Assembly: GCA_036925085.1 (NCBI GenBank)
Contig: JAUPFP010000002.1
Span: forward strand, 10,357,821-10,421,820
Length of the DNA: 64,000 nucleotides
Direction: 5' to 3'
Origin: Brachycybe producta
Taxonomy: Eukaryota > Arthropoda > Diplopoda > Playtdesmida > Andrognathidae
In this document: in pieces, positions 48,201 to 61,500 of the stretch
Layout of the letters: each line of letters starts with the position of its first letter
Numbering within the stretch: the first letter of the stretch is position 1
Translations under genes and position numbers: made by a program
Notes under the pieces: model-generated
What the model was told of the DNA's origin: nothing
The model's database searches: none
What the model saw: only the letters and a program-made list of their open reading frames with translations

Positions 48201-49848
48201 AAAAGTGTTTAAATTTACCTTCTGGTCGATTCTGACCAAGCTGCATGACTATTTCTCGCGCGTGCGACGGAATATCCACGTCGTAGTTTTCCAAGATGAC
48301 CCTCTTGAGTTGAAGCGCCCACTCTCGCTTTTGTTCAAGATTACGAGCCTTCAAAACGAAAATGTAAAGAAACTTATAAGCAAAAAAAAAACTTTTGTTT
48401 CTGCGTTTTGAAAACAACTTCTAAGACGAAATTGTGTTTTTTTGAAAATGGCTGCTCTTTATCCTGACCTGAAGAGTGTACTGAACTCTCGGACTATCGA
48501 ACGGAATGACGTGAAAACAAAGTGGCTCTCCGGGAATACTCTCGATCAACATCAGATTCGAACACTAAAAACGAGAAAGAGACGAAAGAAACCGATAAGA
48601 AAATCTATCGAAACGATGGAGATCGTGTTCTCTTAATATCGATGCTATTTTACGGTGATGTGCGTTTTGTAGCTGAGGCTACAATCTTCTTTCTTCTTGG
48701 TGATGAGCAACATCTTATCAAAGAGGAACACGTGTCTCACTGCTTTGGCACCATAAACTCGAAACGTTCCCTCGGCGACTAGTTCTCCGTACGTCGTCAG
48801 ATCCTGACCTTCCCATCCATAAAGGAGGCTTTGAATCTCCTGTACTCTTACGGCATGTTCGTGGCGTCTCTTCATGTCGTTGATGTGGAACGCGATTCCA
48901 GTCATCGTCGCGAGAGCCGCAACCACGTCGTCGTAACCGTTTCTGTCCTTTGGATAATGTTTGGCCATGTTCTATATATAGGAAGTGAGGAGTGAAAGGG
49001 TTTAACAGTTGTTTCTTAATAGGAAAGTGGGCGAAAGGGCAGGGGAACTCACTTGGAGGAGAAGGTGATACTTGAGTATCCGTTGTACGGGTTTTAACAA
49101 GTACGAACCCAGAGGTAACATGTGTCCCAGGGCAGCTTGATGAGCCTTAAAACACACGAAACAAAAAGATGAATAAGAAAATTACGCTTTCGATCTAAAG
49201 GAACTCTTGAACTCTCGAACTCTTGATCAATACTAAGAAGAAATTGAAAGTATGTTAGAAACTAGAACGGTAGTTGAATCACTTAATAGTATTTTAATGT
49301 AAGATATCTTTCAAAATAAACTTTTCATAGACAAAAATGTTTCAAATTGATTCATTTTCAAACTGACATAAAAAGCTAATTTTACAAAAATACCAACATG
49401 AACTTATTATTAAGCGATTGAGCCACCCTTCTAGTTTTTAAAACACTTTTCGAAGGGCCATTTTACACTTTTAAAAAAAATCACCTTAAATAGTTCGGCT
49501 GTTTTTCCTCGCCTCATGAGATCAGTAAGTACCGAAACCGTTCTAAAATAAGAAAACGTTTAGACGTTTTAATAATTTTATCGTTTTTTTTGCCACAATT
49601 CTCGAAGGAATGTCTTTTAACCTAGGATAGTTGGTGCAGTATTCTGTATAAATTGCAAATCCCTTGGTATGAGCTACGAAAGCTTGTGCAACGAGCACGG
49701 GATCCAACGAACATCTCTCGAGTTCCTCCAGAAAATCCCTACATATTTAATATAAAATTAAAGAGATTACTGAATAATGACTGACACACAAAACACATTG
49801 TACATTGTTTATTTAACACACTTGAAAGTTTAGGTAAATGTAATTTCC

Positions 49849-49882
<34 letters not shown>

Positions 49883-52800
49883 AAAATAAAGTTCCATTTT
49901 GTCTGGAGATCTGTTTTAACTCTTTATTGTGGTAGCCATTGGTCAAGGAGTGTTGTTGGAGACTCTTTGGGTTTTGTCAAGTGGTCTCTCTCTCTCTCTC
50001 TCTTAAGTCATTTGTTTGTCCCGTCCATCAACAGGAAGTGTTGAAGGCGCCAAAGAAACACTTGAGTGTGATAGTAGTTGTTAACACAAACTTGAACATC
50101 GTTTATTTTAAAAAGAAGGCGACAGAGATGAATGAATGAAGAATGTCTTCAAGTGTCGTCATTGTCTAACTTAGTTCACATCCAAAGATGCTTTTTGGAC
50201 CTCATTTTCTTTATAAAAAAAACCGTAATCCGATCTCATTTTCTAGAATATTTACGAGTGGGTATTCACAATTCATTCATTCTTTCAAAAGACAGAGATG
50301 AGAGAGAGAGATTTCTATTTTCTCAAGAATCAACTTTTTTGCAAAAATAGCCATTGCAAAATATGCAAAAGAACAATGGAATATAATTCCAGTTATTCTG
50401 AGATTTGTGGGGATGTCTGGGATGTTTGTCTATATAGACTTCAAGGTTTAAACACACAGGCGACTTTTGAAAGACTTTTTTTCCGACGACAAAATGAAGT
50501 CGAAGGTCGCTGGACTATCATCGCAATGTGTTTTTCTATAGAAGGGTCGGCAACCTTGACATAGAGGGCGATTTTTAACTGTGTGCTCAAGATTGGCGTC
50601 TTTTCAAAAGAATAGACATTCCGATGATAGTTCAGAAACAATCGACTTCATTTTGTCGCCGAAAAAAGTTTTTAAAAAGTCGCCTGTGTGTATTGGGCTT
50701 GTCGTTCATACCGACCACTCATGGTCAATTTTTTTTCTTCAACGGAAGAAAAAAAAATTGACCACGAATTGTCAGTCGAACTTGACCACCAAAAGTGGTT
50801 CGTGTGAAAAAGGCTGTAAAAGTTCAGATTTTTGTTTTCGAGGTTTTGACTTTATTGAAATTTATGAACTTTTCGGAGATGTCCATTTTTGTAAATTTTC
50901 AATTTTGCAAAATTTTATTTTGCATAATAAATTTTTAGATTGGGAAGAGAGGGGGGGGGGGGGGTGATGATGGATTTTAAATAAAAAGGAATAAAGGGAA
51001 ATAAGGGGGGGGGGAAGGGGGGAAGTTGACTCCTATTATTGAAATCCATTTTGAAACCATTACATTACAAGGTGAGTCAAAAGTCTCCATGCATAGGTCA
51101 CCACCTTTTTTTAAAGAAACTTTATTCACAAAAGGGTCAGACTAAAACACGGCAATTGATGGAAACGCGCGGTAAAATAAATATTAGGCTAATATACGCG
51201 GTACAAAGCACGGAAAACATATACAAACACACGGAAAAGCACCGAAAACACTCACAAATACACGGAAAAAAACTTACAAACACGCGGAAAACACAAACAC
51301 ACGGAAAAAACTTACAAACACACGGAAAAAACTTACAAACACACGGAAAAAACTTACAAACACGCGGAAAACACAAACACACGGAAAAAACTTACAAACA
51401 CACGGAAAAAACTTACAAACACACGGAAAAAACTTACAAACACGCGGAAAACACAAACACACGGAAAAAACTTACAAACACACGGAAAAAACTTACAAAC
51501 ACACGGAAAAAACAAACACACGGAAAAAACTTACAAACACACGGAAAAAACAAACACACGGAGAAAACTTACAAACACGCGGAAATGCGCGGAAAACACA
51601 AAACACACGGAAAAGCGCGGAAAACACAAACACACGGAAAAAATACTTGTGTTTGTGTTTTCCACGCTTTTCCGTCAGTTTCCATCCGTTTCCGTGTTTT
51701 AGTCTGACCCTTCACAAAACATGCTCTACATGCAGGGATACTTTTGAAATCACCCTGTATACTTGTATATTGTATGATTCAGCAATTAGTCTTTGATGTG
51801 AAATTTCAAAGTTAAAGGACCTGAAAACATTTCAATAGAACACAATGGGCGGGTGGGTGGGTTGAAGAGGAATAAATGGATAAAAAGGGCCCACTGTTTT
51901 ACCTCCTGTGGGTTCAGTCCGCTTTGTGTTCATATATTTATATAATATACAGAAAAATAAAACTGTTGTACAACTTTGTGCACAACAACAACAACACAAA
52001 AAAACAGTATAGTTGCAATGTCATTTCATGAGTGTAATAATGAGGGAGGAGGGGGAGGTAAATGAACAACACGTCGTCCCGGGTCGTGTTTTTTCTCTCT
52101 TTATTTTGATGATTAGGATGTTGTTTCAAGATGTCCTCCTAATTCTCCTCCAGATAATCCTCCTAAATAACTAAATAAGTGACACCTACATATTTCTTTT
52201 CTTACTTCCTGTTTGCATATTTTAGAAACATATCTTCAAAAATCATAATTACTAGGGCTCGGATTTATATGCAATATCAATTTGTGACAATACCCTTTAG
52301 ATCCCAACCAATAATTATGGTTTTTTTTAATCAAAAACACTGGTTAGAGGCTAGAAACTCTAGTTGGCAAGTGTTAATAACTAGACATCTAGCTTCTAAC
52401 CAGCCTTTTTTAATTAAAAAAACACATAATAATATTGCAGTTGCTCTAAAGATGATGATTACTTCATAATTGGACCCACATTGGGCAACAAATTCAGAAA
52501 CAGTTGCTTGATATTTTTGCAAAAAAATCCGAGTCGTAATGATAATGATGCATCTTATCTGCAAGGGCTGGGTTCTTATCAACCGATGACGAGGGTTGGA
52601 GGTGGAGGCTAGCATTACTTCTTGTTAATTAGATTGTAATATGATGTTTAGAGTTCGGATTATTATGCAATATCAAGCCACTGTTTCTCAATCCCATTTA
52701 GGTTCAACCAATAATTATGATATTTTTCAATCAAAAAGGCTAAAACTCTAGTTTACAACTGATAGTAACCAGACATCTAGCCTCTAATAATCAGTATTGA

Positions 52801-55800
52801 TTAAAAAAAAAGCATAATTGCAGTTGCTCTAATGATAATTATTACCTCTTAATTGGGCCCACATTGGGCCACAAATTGAGAAACATTTGTTTTGATATTG
52901 CATATAAAATTCGGTGCCCTGATAATTATTAATTTATTAAGGCAATCAAATGTGAACTCACCTGTTAAACGTGTAAATTTCGTCTACATTTCCAAATAAA
53001 TCGGATACATTATCAGCACTGATATCAGCATCAAAGACGCCATCGTTTAAATGGCAAAGATAACCCTAAAAATCAATAATATAAGAAAAAAAAAAACGCT
53101 TATTAATTAATATATTTTTAATTACAAAAAAAATTCTCTGAAAATCTTTTAAGAAGAGAAAAAAACGCTCACTAAAAATTTAATTTCTCTTAATTTAAAT
53201 TCTATACTAATTATTTTTGCTTTTTTTTTCTGACTACTTTCAGCCAAATAAATGGAATCTAATTAAGCGATATTAATTATATTGTATTAATTAGAGAAAT
53301 TTTCTTTCAGGTGGTTTTTTTTTTAATTAAAAATTACTTTGAAAGGAAAAGATGGTTTTATGAACAACTGATTTTCGAACCTCTGATTAATTATTTTTCA
53401 GGAGAAAAATGAAGAGAAACTAGAAAGTGTTTAGAAACTAGAAGAGTAAGCTCAGTCACTTTTATGTTGACATCTTTCAAAATAAACTTTTTATAGACAA
53501 AAATTTAAAAAAAAATCGTCCGGTTAAAAAAGTCTATTTTGAAAGATATCAACATAAAAATACATTTGAACTACCGCCTTTCTAGTTTTTAAAAAACACA
53601 TTCAAGTTTCTCTTCATTATTGCACCTGAAAGATGGAATAATCAAAATGTTAGAGAGGCAATTACACTAAACCACCTATTCAACGTTTTTAATAGCGATG
53701 GGACCCTCGAATCCGGCGAATCTTGAAAAAAATTCGAGATTCGAAATCTCGAATCTTCGAGCTTTTTTCGTCTTTCGAATTCTAACCTAAAAAAATGTTA
53801 AAAACTTTGGAAAAATAATATCTTCTTAATGAATAAAATATACGATTCTTATATGAAAGATTCGAGATTCGGGATATTCGAAGAATTAGAGAACCTTTTA
53901 GGATTCAGATTCGAGAAAATTTAGGATTCGTCTCACCTCTTAAGATTTTCCAAAGTTTTTAACAGTTTTTTTAGGTTAGGATTACAATTACAACCAGTAC
54001 TCTGCTAGCAGCCAAATAGGCCTATGGCAGAGGGACATAAAAAGTCCAGGATCCGAAAGACGAAAAAAGCGTGAAGATTTGAGTTTTCGAATCTCGAATA
54101 TTTTTCAAGATTCGAGGATTCGAATGTCTCCTATCCGTAGTTTTTAAGTTTAGCTTTGTTTTTGGCTTAAAAACGTTTTAAAATATGAACATAAGCTGAA
54201 GGGTTAAAAGACTTGAGTTAAAATTGTGCTATTTTTGAGCTTTTTTTTTATGAAAATGACAATTTACGACACAATAATAATCCAATTGGCGCCTAACTTT
54301 TTTTGTTAAGAATTGTTCTCAAAATTAAAATTGGAAAAAGGAGAACTTTCACTTATTTTTTTTTAAGAAAAAAAAGGAGCTTTGACCTCATAAACTGTTT
54401 ATTATTTCGACTATGGAAACCGTTTTGTTTTTTCAACACCTCCTCCCTATTCCATCCCAATACACAAAAAAAAAACCCCAACAAAATAACATTCACTTGG
54501 TTCATTCATTCATTGAGGAAAACATAATTATTTTTGGTTTAAAAACCATTCATTCCACCCATAGAAACCCACTAAAAACGTAAACGTTTTACAAGAACCA
54601 TATGGAGATTTTTTTATATTTTGGAACTTGTGTTTATTTATTTGTGATTCGTCTTCCTTCTCTTTTTCTTTCATATAAATAAGGCTTTTTTTTCTTCTTC
54701 TTCTATTTGGTAACCAAAGGGGTTAAATTAATATTAAAGAACCCATAGATCTGCGTTATTGCAGCAGCACTCAAGTGTGTATGAAGTGCGCGTTTTCCGC
54801 ATAACTATTACTTAGCAGGAAGGAAGTGACATGTGATGCTTTCCAAATGCTATTTTTTTTTCTCCATCTTTAAAATTCTTCTTGTTGTGATATTAATTTT
54901 CAATTTTTAGTATTTGAATTTTTTTTAAATCCGGAAGTAGAAAGGAAAAATAAAATTACAGTGTTTTCTTCAAAAGTTAACTTTCCATTGTTTTAGAATT
55001 TTAAAAATACTTTTGTATTTTTTTTTAAGTTTTTCTTGAACTTCTGAGGGTCAGTTGAGTCTTGCTGATGACAGTGATGAGGCATTTTCAGTCATTTAAA
55101 AACTTAGTGAATTTTAGCTCATTTTTTGGACTTCAAAAAATAACAATTTTTTTTTAAGTCTTTTGGACTTAAAAAAAAATTGTTATTTTTTGAAGTCCAA
55201 AAAATGAGCTAAAATTCACTAAGTTTTTAAATGACTGATGAGCTAAAATTCAATAAGTTTTTTAATGACTGAAAATGCCTCATACTTTTTTTTAAGCCTT
55301 TTGGAACTTCCGGAATCAGCTGAGCTCTGTTGAGACATTTTCTGACTAGCATTAAGCCCCGTTTTCACGATAGTTGCTGTCATGAGAGCAGCAACTATCG
55401 CGAGAACTATTATCGCGAAGACCACATGATAGTCACTATCATACTGTCGCGATAGCACTATCACAATTATTTCGTTTGACTACAGATAGTTAATAGTACT
55501 GTCACGATAGTAATAGCTGTTGTGTGACCACTTGTAGGGAAATATCCACTTTGTAGGGAAATTTGGCTTCTGGAGGCAACACTGTTGTTGACTCAATGAT
55601 ATCTATGAAGTTAGACGTCACACACTGTCATGTGACAGAAAACTATCACGTTACTTCAAGACGTGTAGACAGTTGCTATCGTGAGAGTGAACTATCGCAA
55701 CTTTCATGACAGCTACTTTCATGAGAAGAACTATCGCCGTGAAAACGAGGCTTTAGTGTTAGTAGCACCGCTCTAACCTAACTGCGCATGTGCAGATTAA

Positions 55801-58553
55801 AGACGTTGTAAGTCCTCTTGTGCTTCTATAATTAAAGACTATTAATTTCGGCCGTTTTCACTTTTTTCGAATTTTCAAGAATTCTTGAATCTTTCTACTT
55901 TTTAGTGACTTCTAGTATCAGTGGCATCTTGTTGAGGCATTTTCAGGCCATTTAAAGACTTTTTTTAATTTTGGCCATTTTCACTTTTTTCGAATTTTCA
56001 AGAATTTCTTGAATCTTGGACTTCTGGGACCAGTTGAGCTCCCCCCCCCCCCCCCCATTTGAGGCATTTTCAGGTTTGAAGATTTCTTAAATGTCACACA
56101 GAGTAAGTCTTGTTGTAATTGATAAAACAGATGTGAAGGAAGTTGAACCAATTCAAAGTAATTCATTCCAAAATAGTCGTTTTTTTTATTTCGTCCTTTC
56201 AAGTGGGCTTTTTTTTTATTTTGGTTACACTTCTGTCTTTTCTTTTATTTCTTGGAAATTGTTCTTCTACGTCTTTTATTCTCAAGTGGGTTTTCGAGTA
56301 AACTGTAACAAAAATAACAACCGAAAACAATGCAAAAAAAATGATGGTTAGTTTCAAGAGGATATGGGGATTGCTCTTCAATAAAAATGAATTGTGTTAC
56401 TATGCCACACATTCATTCATTTTATTGTACTTATAAAAGGGTCAAGTTTTTTCGTCCAGTTCTTCTTCTTCTTCTGTTGGCGCCAACCGAAATGTCGTAA
56501 TCCTTTACAACAAGATTATCTCAATCATTGAAGACCGAAATTCAAGAAAGGAAAACCCTTTTTGACACATTGAACTTCAAACTTGAATCCTCTCAACGGG
56601 ATTTTTCTCTTCATAAAAATAACGCCCTATTTTATTACTTATGAACAGAGGAACCCTGTTCAGAGGGTTCAAGTATTTGATTTTCTTATTGAATTTGGAC
56701 CAAAGTTGATCAAACTTTATCCAATTAAACAATTGAACTGCAATTAAATTAAACTAACGATTTAAAATAGATAAAACGATTTTTTTCTTTCTCAATGGAA
56801 ATAAGAGTGCAAACCGTTTAACACGAAAACGGATTAGACGGGAAAATGGATAACAAGAAAAGAGCTGTAACTATGAGCTAGTTACAGCTCTTTTCGTGTT
56901 ATCCAATTTTTCGTCGAATCCGTTTTTGTTATCAGTCAAGTTATTTTGCGCACAGAAGGTGAATTAAACGGAATCCGGTTAAGGACATGAACACCAAATA
57001 AAAATTGACTTTATTATTAATATTTTAAATTGAAATACTAAATCAATATTTTGTCAATAGTTTATATATTATATTTAAGTTAATTAACTCAATATTTTCA
57101 GATTATTAACTGAATAAATTGAATTCGACATATTGTTTGTCCTTCACGGGGCTCTGTAGAACGCGTTTATTATTTAAATGCATTTAAATTATCAGGTGTG
57201 GTACTAGGTATAACTGGATAACACAAAATATACTGTATTTTCGGTCCAGTCACTCTGAATAGCAATCACAATTTTTTTTAACACGAAAAAATAATTTCAA
57301 GTTCCTTCCACATTTCGTGTTAAAACGGTTTCCACTTTTGTCTTGATTTGAAAATTCTAACATGTTTTAAAAATTTATAAAGGGAAAAAAATAAACGTGG
57401 GAGTGATAAATTGATAATATGGTGTTGGGTGTGTTGTGGAGAGATTTGGGGGGGGGATTGGGTGGGTACACATCATCAGTAAGTGGGCCCCCACTGCCCC
57501 CCCCCCCCCAAAAGAACAAAGACAATAAAAAGGGCGAGGAGGAGGAAGAATAGGGGGAAAAACAAATTAAATTTGTTCTTCTTTTAACTCACAAATCAAA
57601 CCTCTCTCCTCCACAATGTCCGTCCACCCTTTATTTTTGATATCGATCTACTTTCTGTCAAAAAGAACGATGATTACACCCTCTAAACAACCCTTACTTT
57701 AAATGTGTGTGTGTGGGGAGGGAGGAGAAAGAGTGTAATATCTTATTTTCCAGACTAGAAGGGGACAAAACAGAATCCTAATAATGGTAGTCAAGATGGA
57801 AGAGAGAGAGAGGGTGGAACACAAAATGAAATTATCAAGATGAATTTTGATAATAGAGAGAGAGAGAGAGAGAGAGAGAGGCAAGTAAGTGTCCTTTTTA
57901 TATTGGCTACTGTTGTGTCCAGTTTTTAAATTCAGAGGCACACAAGTTCCCCTCTTCCAACCTTTTTTCTTGTGGTCCTCTTTCCCTAGAAACTAGAAAA
58001 GCCTCTCTACCCCCTCTTCCTCCTCCTTCATTAAAAGTTGTCCAGGTTTTGTCCTAAATATGGTTTTATGATACATGAAATTTGGCTTGCATGATAATGA
58101 ACCCATAAAAAAAACCTTGTTTGACCAGTGACAATTAATCCCAGGAGTCTCTTTTTATTTTTCAGTTTTTATTATTATTATTTTGATGCAATATCAAACG
58201 GAATGTTTCTCAATGTGTGGCCCAAGTGCCAATTGTGAAGTGACAATGGTTAGAGGCTAGAACACTAATTGACAACTGATAGTAACCAGACATCTAGTCT
58301 CTATAACCAGTTTTTTATTAGAAAAAACAAAAACAACATAATTGCAGTTGCCATAATGATGATTACTTCACAATTGGCACTTGGGAGCCACAAATTGAGA
58401 AACATTCCGGTTAATATTGCATCAAAATCCAAGTCCTAATTATTATTATAAGTCACCACTACTGAAACTTAATTTATGTTTACAACTTTAACCTCCTCCT
58501 CCACACCCCCACCTGACCCACCCACTCACCCACACAAGTTCATTATGATAATA

Positions 58554-58592
<39 letters not shown>

Positions 58593-61500
58593 GCAAGCAA
58601 TTGTTTTATGAACAACAATCATGAATGAAACTGAAGACTAAACAAGATAGAAAAATTGTTAGAACGCAGCTTTGTTTTTGTTTGGCGTCAGTAAAAGAGT
58701 AGCCGTTAAGGCTATTAGTACAGACCATAAGGTTAAGTTAAGGTCGCGCCCTACTGCGCATGCGCAGAATGAAGAGGGCGACTGAATAAGCGCCAAATTG
58801 AACAGACGCCAAACCTGAGTAACTGCGAAATGGCTTTGTGTTTTGGTGAAATTTACTCAGAAGCAGTTGGGCGCAGCCAGAAAAGTTCGTTCTGATTGTG
58901 TTATTTAGGTTTGGTACGCGTTTCAGTCTATTTGTCTGAGGCTCATAAAAGGGCGGGGCGAACTGAATTTTTCTGGCTGCGCCCAACTGCCTGTAATTTA
59001 TTCCTGCTACCACTAGGAGCAGCAACAGCAGTAGCCCAACCTCATCGTACCAAAGAAGTACCACGTTACCATTGCATTGGTGTACTGTGTTATCATTTGT
59101 AGTTAAATTTGTAAATGTGGGAATTTTCAAATGAAGCCCTGGTTTTGACCTGTCAAGTCTCAAAAGAAAGAAGCCCTCCAAAAATAAGGTCAGGATGTGT
59201 GTAGGAGGACATGTCACATGCGTCTAAGCCAAGATTAATTGAATTGACCACCAACGAAAAATTTGGAAGGAAAATGAACCCATTTGGGTGGCCATTGGAT
59301 GAAACAAAGTCCAGTAAAAATATATTTGACAATGGCAATCTCTCTCTTCCTCTCTCTCTCTCTCACACTCTCTCAGCTAGAAATAATAAAACATATTGTC
59401 TTGAAAAACAAACAAACTGAAACTTTTGTTTTGTCTTTTAGAAATGTTTCAAACTTCACGATATTCTTTACTACATTAAATTGTTGGAGCCTACACAATA
59501 CATGTAGAGTTTTAAATCGTCGCTTTCAGCTTTCCAGCTGAATTGGTCAGCAGCTCCTACTGAGAGGTCAGTTGAGATGATTTATGAACAGCTGACAATT
59601 AATCGAACTCATTCTTGATTATTCCGTCTTTCAGAAGAGCAAAATTTAAAAAAAAACCTAGAAAGTGTTTTAGAAACTAGAAGGGGTAGCTCAATCACGA
59701 GGTATTTTCATGTTGATATCTTTCAAAATAAACTTTTTTTAGACAATGTTTTAAAAAAAATTATCGTCTGTTGAAAGTCGGATTATTTTCAGAGTTTGAA
59801 AGATATCAACATGAAAATACCTTTTAAGTGATTGAGCTACCCTTCTAGTTTCTAAAACACTTTCTTGTTTGTTTTAATTTTCCTTATTTAAGACGGTTTA
59901 TGAAAAAGCTGATTTCAAACTCTTGATTATTCTGTTTTTAAAATCAGCAAAATTAAAGGAAACTATATAGTGTTTTAGAAACTAGAAGAGTAGCTAAGAA
60001 GTAATTTTCATGTTGATTATCTTTCAAAATAAGCTTTTTAGGACAGTTTAAAAAAGAACCAACTTTAAGCAGACAATATTTTAAATTTGTCTATAAAAAG
60101 TTTATTTTAAACGATTTCAACATGAAAATACCTCTTAAGTGATTGAGCTACCCTTCTAGTTTCTAAACCACCTTCGAATTTCTCTTTATTTTGCACCTGA
60201 AAGACAGAATAAGCAGAATTTTAAGATTCGTTTACACTTTTAAAACCACCTTAAGCACTGAGCTTCATATATTAAACCCTTTATAAGAAAAATACAGGGT
60301 GCTCCCTCATAAACATGAAAGAACAACTCTTTAAAAAAACAGGTTTTAAATGAATTCTACCTGTTTTTTTGTTGTTGTTACTTGATGGAAATTACTCTCA
60401 AGATGCAGGTTAATGTTACTTGATGCAGTCATTTCATTAAACATGTTATTTTACCATATTTTTTTAACTCTCTTCTTGACTTCAAACTTCAAAAGGGGGA
60501 GAGAGAGAGATAGGTAAAGGGGGGAATGATGACCTAGCAGCTTGCCCAGCCTAGCAGACTGAATGGAAAAAGGGGGGAAAAGGGGTTGATGGTGGTGACT
60601 CACTCGTCAAATATGCACGATAAAAACCATCCCTCTACTTTTCCATCTAGACTTTTTTTATATACAACAGAAAAAGACGGTTTCTTTTGAATCACAACGG
60701 GTCAAAAAAAAAAAAGCCGAAATTGTGTGTTGTACTCAAATGGCTACCTGAGGCAGAGAGAGAGAAAGAGAAAGAGCGAGTGCAGCGACCTCTACCCTCT
60801 ATCTATTTTTTTGTCTTCTGTACTTTTATCTTCATTACAATGCTGAATATTAAACATCCTTATTATTCTGTCTTTCTGATGAGCAAAATTAAAAGAAACT
60901 AAAAGTGTTTTTTTAAAAACTAGAAGGGTAGCTCAATCACTTAAGAGGTATTTTCATGTTGATTGTTCATTGTTTCCCGTCTTTCAAATTAAACTTTTTA
61001 GACAAAAATTTAAATAAAACAAACATCATCTGCTTAAAATACTGTCAATTTGAAACATAAAAGTTTATTTTGAAAGATATCAAACATGAAAATACCCCTT
61101 AAGTGATTGAAGCTACTCTTCTAGTTTCTAAAACATATTCAAGTTTCTCTTAATTTTACTCATGAGAAAACAGAATGAAACCAGCGTTCGAAAGTCGGTT
61201 TACAGTGGAAACCGTTTAACACGAACTGGAAAGACCTGTTAAAAGAATTTCCATGCTTATTCTATTATCCGATATTTCGTGTTAAACATTTTTTATTTGA
61301 ATGAAAATGTTTATCAACCGGATTTTTTTTTGTAATTTCTAACTCTTGCACGCGTTTTTTTGCACGTGTTTGCGCCGAAAAAAAATAAATGATTTGCATC
61401 GATAAGATCTTTTCAACGAGCTCTAGTATATTCAAATTGGTCACAGTCCCGTATTCTAGGATTGTTCCGTAGTCTATATATTTGAAAGGTACTGCAGCGC

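Larger units (their letters stand above)
51066..51760. mobile_element. Small mariner-type MITE interrupted by a second element
   Basis: Outer ends TACAAGGTGAGTCAAAAGTC and, inverted, TACAGGGTGATTTCAAAAGT are mariner-like. Only about 100 bp belong to it; the rest is the insertion 51134-51710. Confidence 0.65.
55020..56085. repeat. Degenerate dispersed module around GAGGCATTTTCAG
   Basis: At least four diverged copies of a module of about 110 bp: 'TTGAACTTCTG...CAGTTGAG...GAGGCATTTTCAG...CATTT', near 55035, 55290, 55880 and 55990. A Harbinger-like MITE and the 149-bp palindrome sit inside this array. Confidence 0.6.

Noticed and set aside
47880-48239. Continuous 119-aa frame across the small PLEKHG intron
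   Set aside because: Its first half is out of phase with the preceding exon; the spliced reading gives a consistent frame for the whole gene.
51039-51707. 222-aa open reading frame (HGKNLQT repeats)
   Set aside because: It is a translation of the 21-bp minisatellite; opposite-strand frames are open too, as expected from a stop-free repeat unit.
58738-59217. 159-aa minus-strand open frame
   Set aside because: It runs through a family C MITE and the 32-bp repeat relative, has no conserved motif and no codon-like conservation; judged chance.
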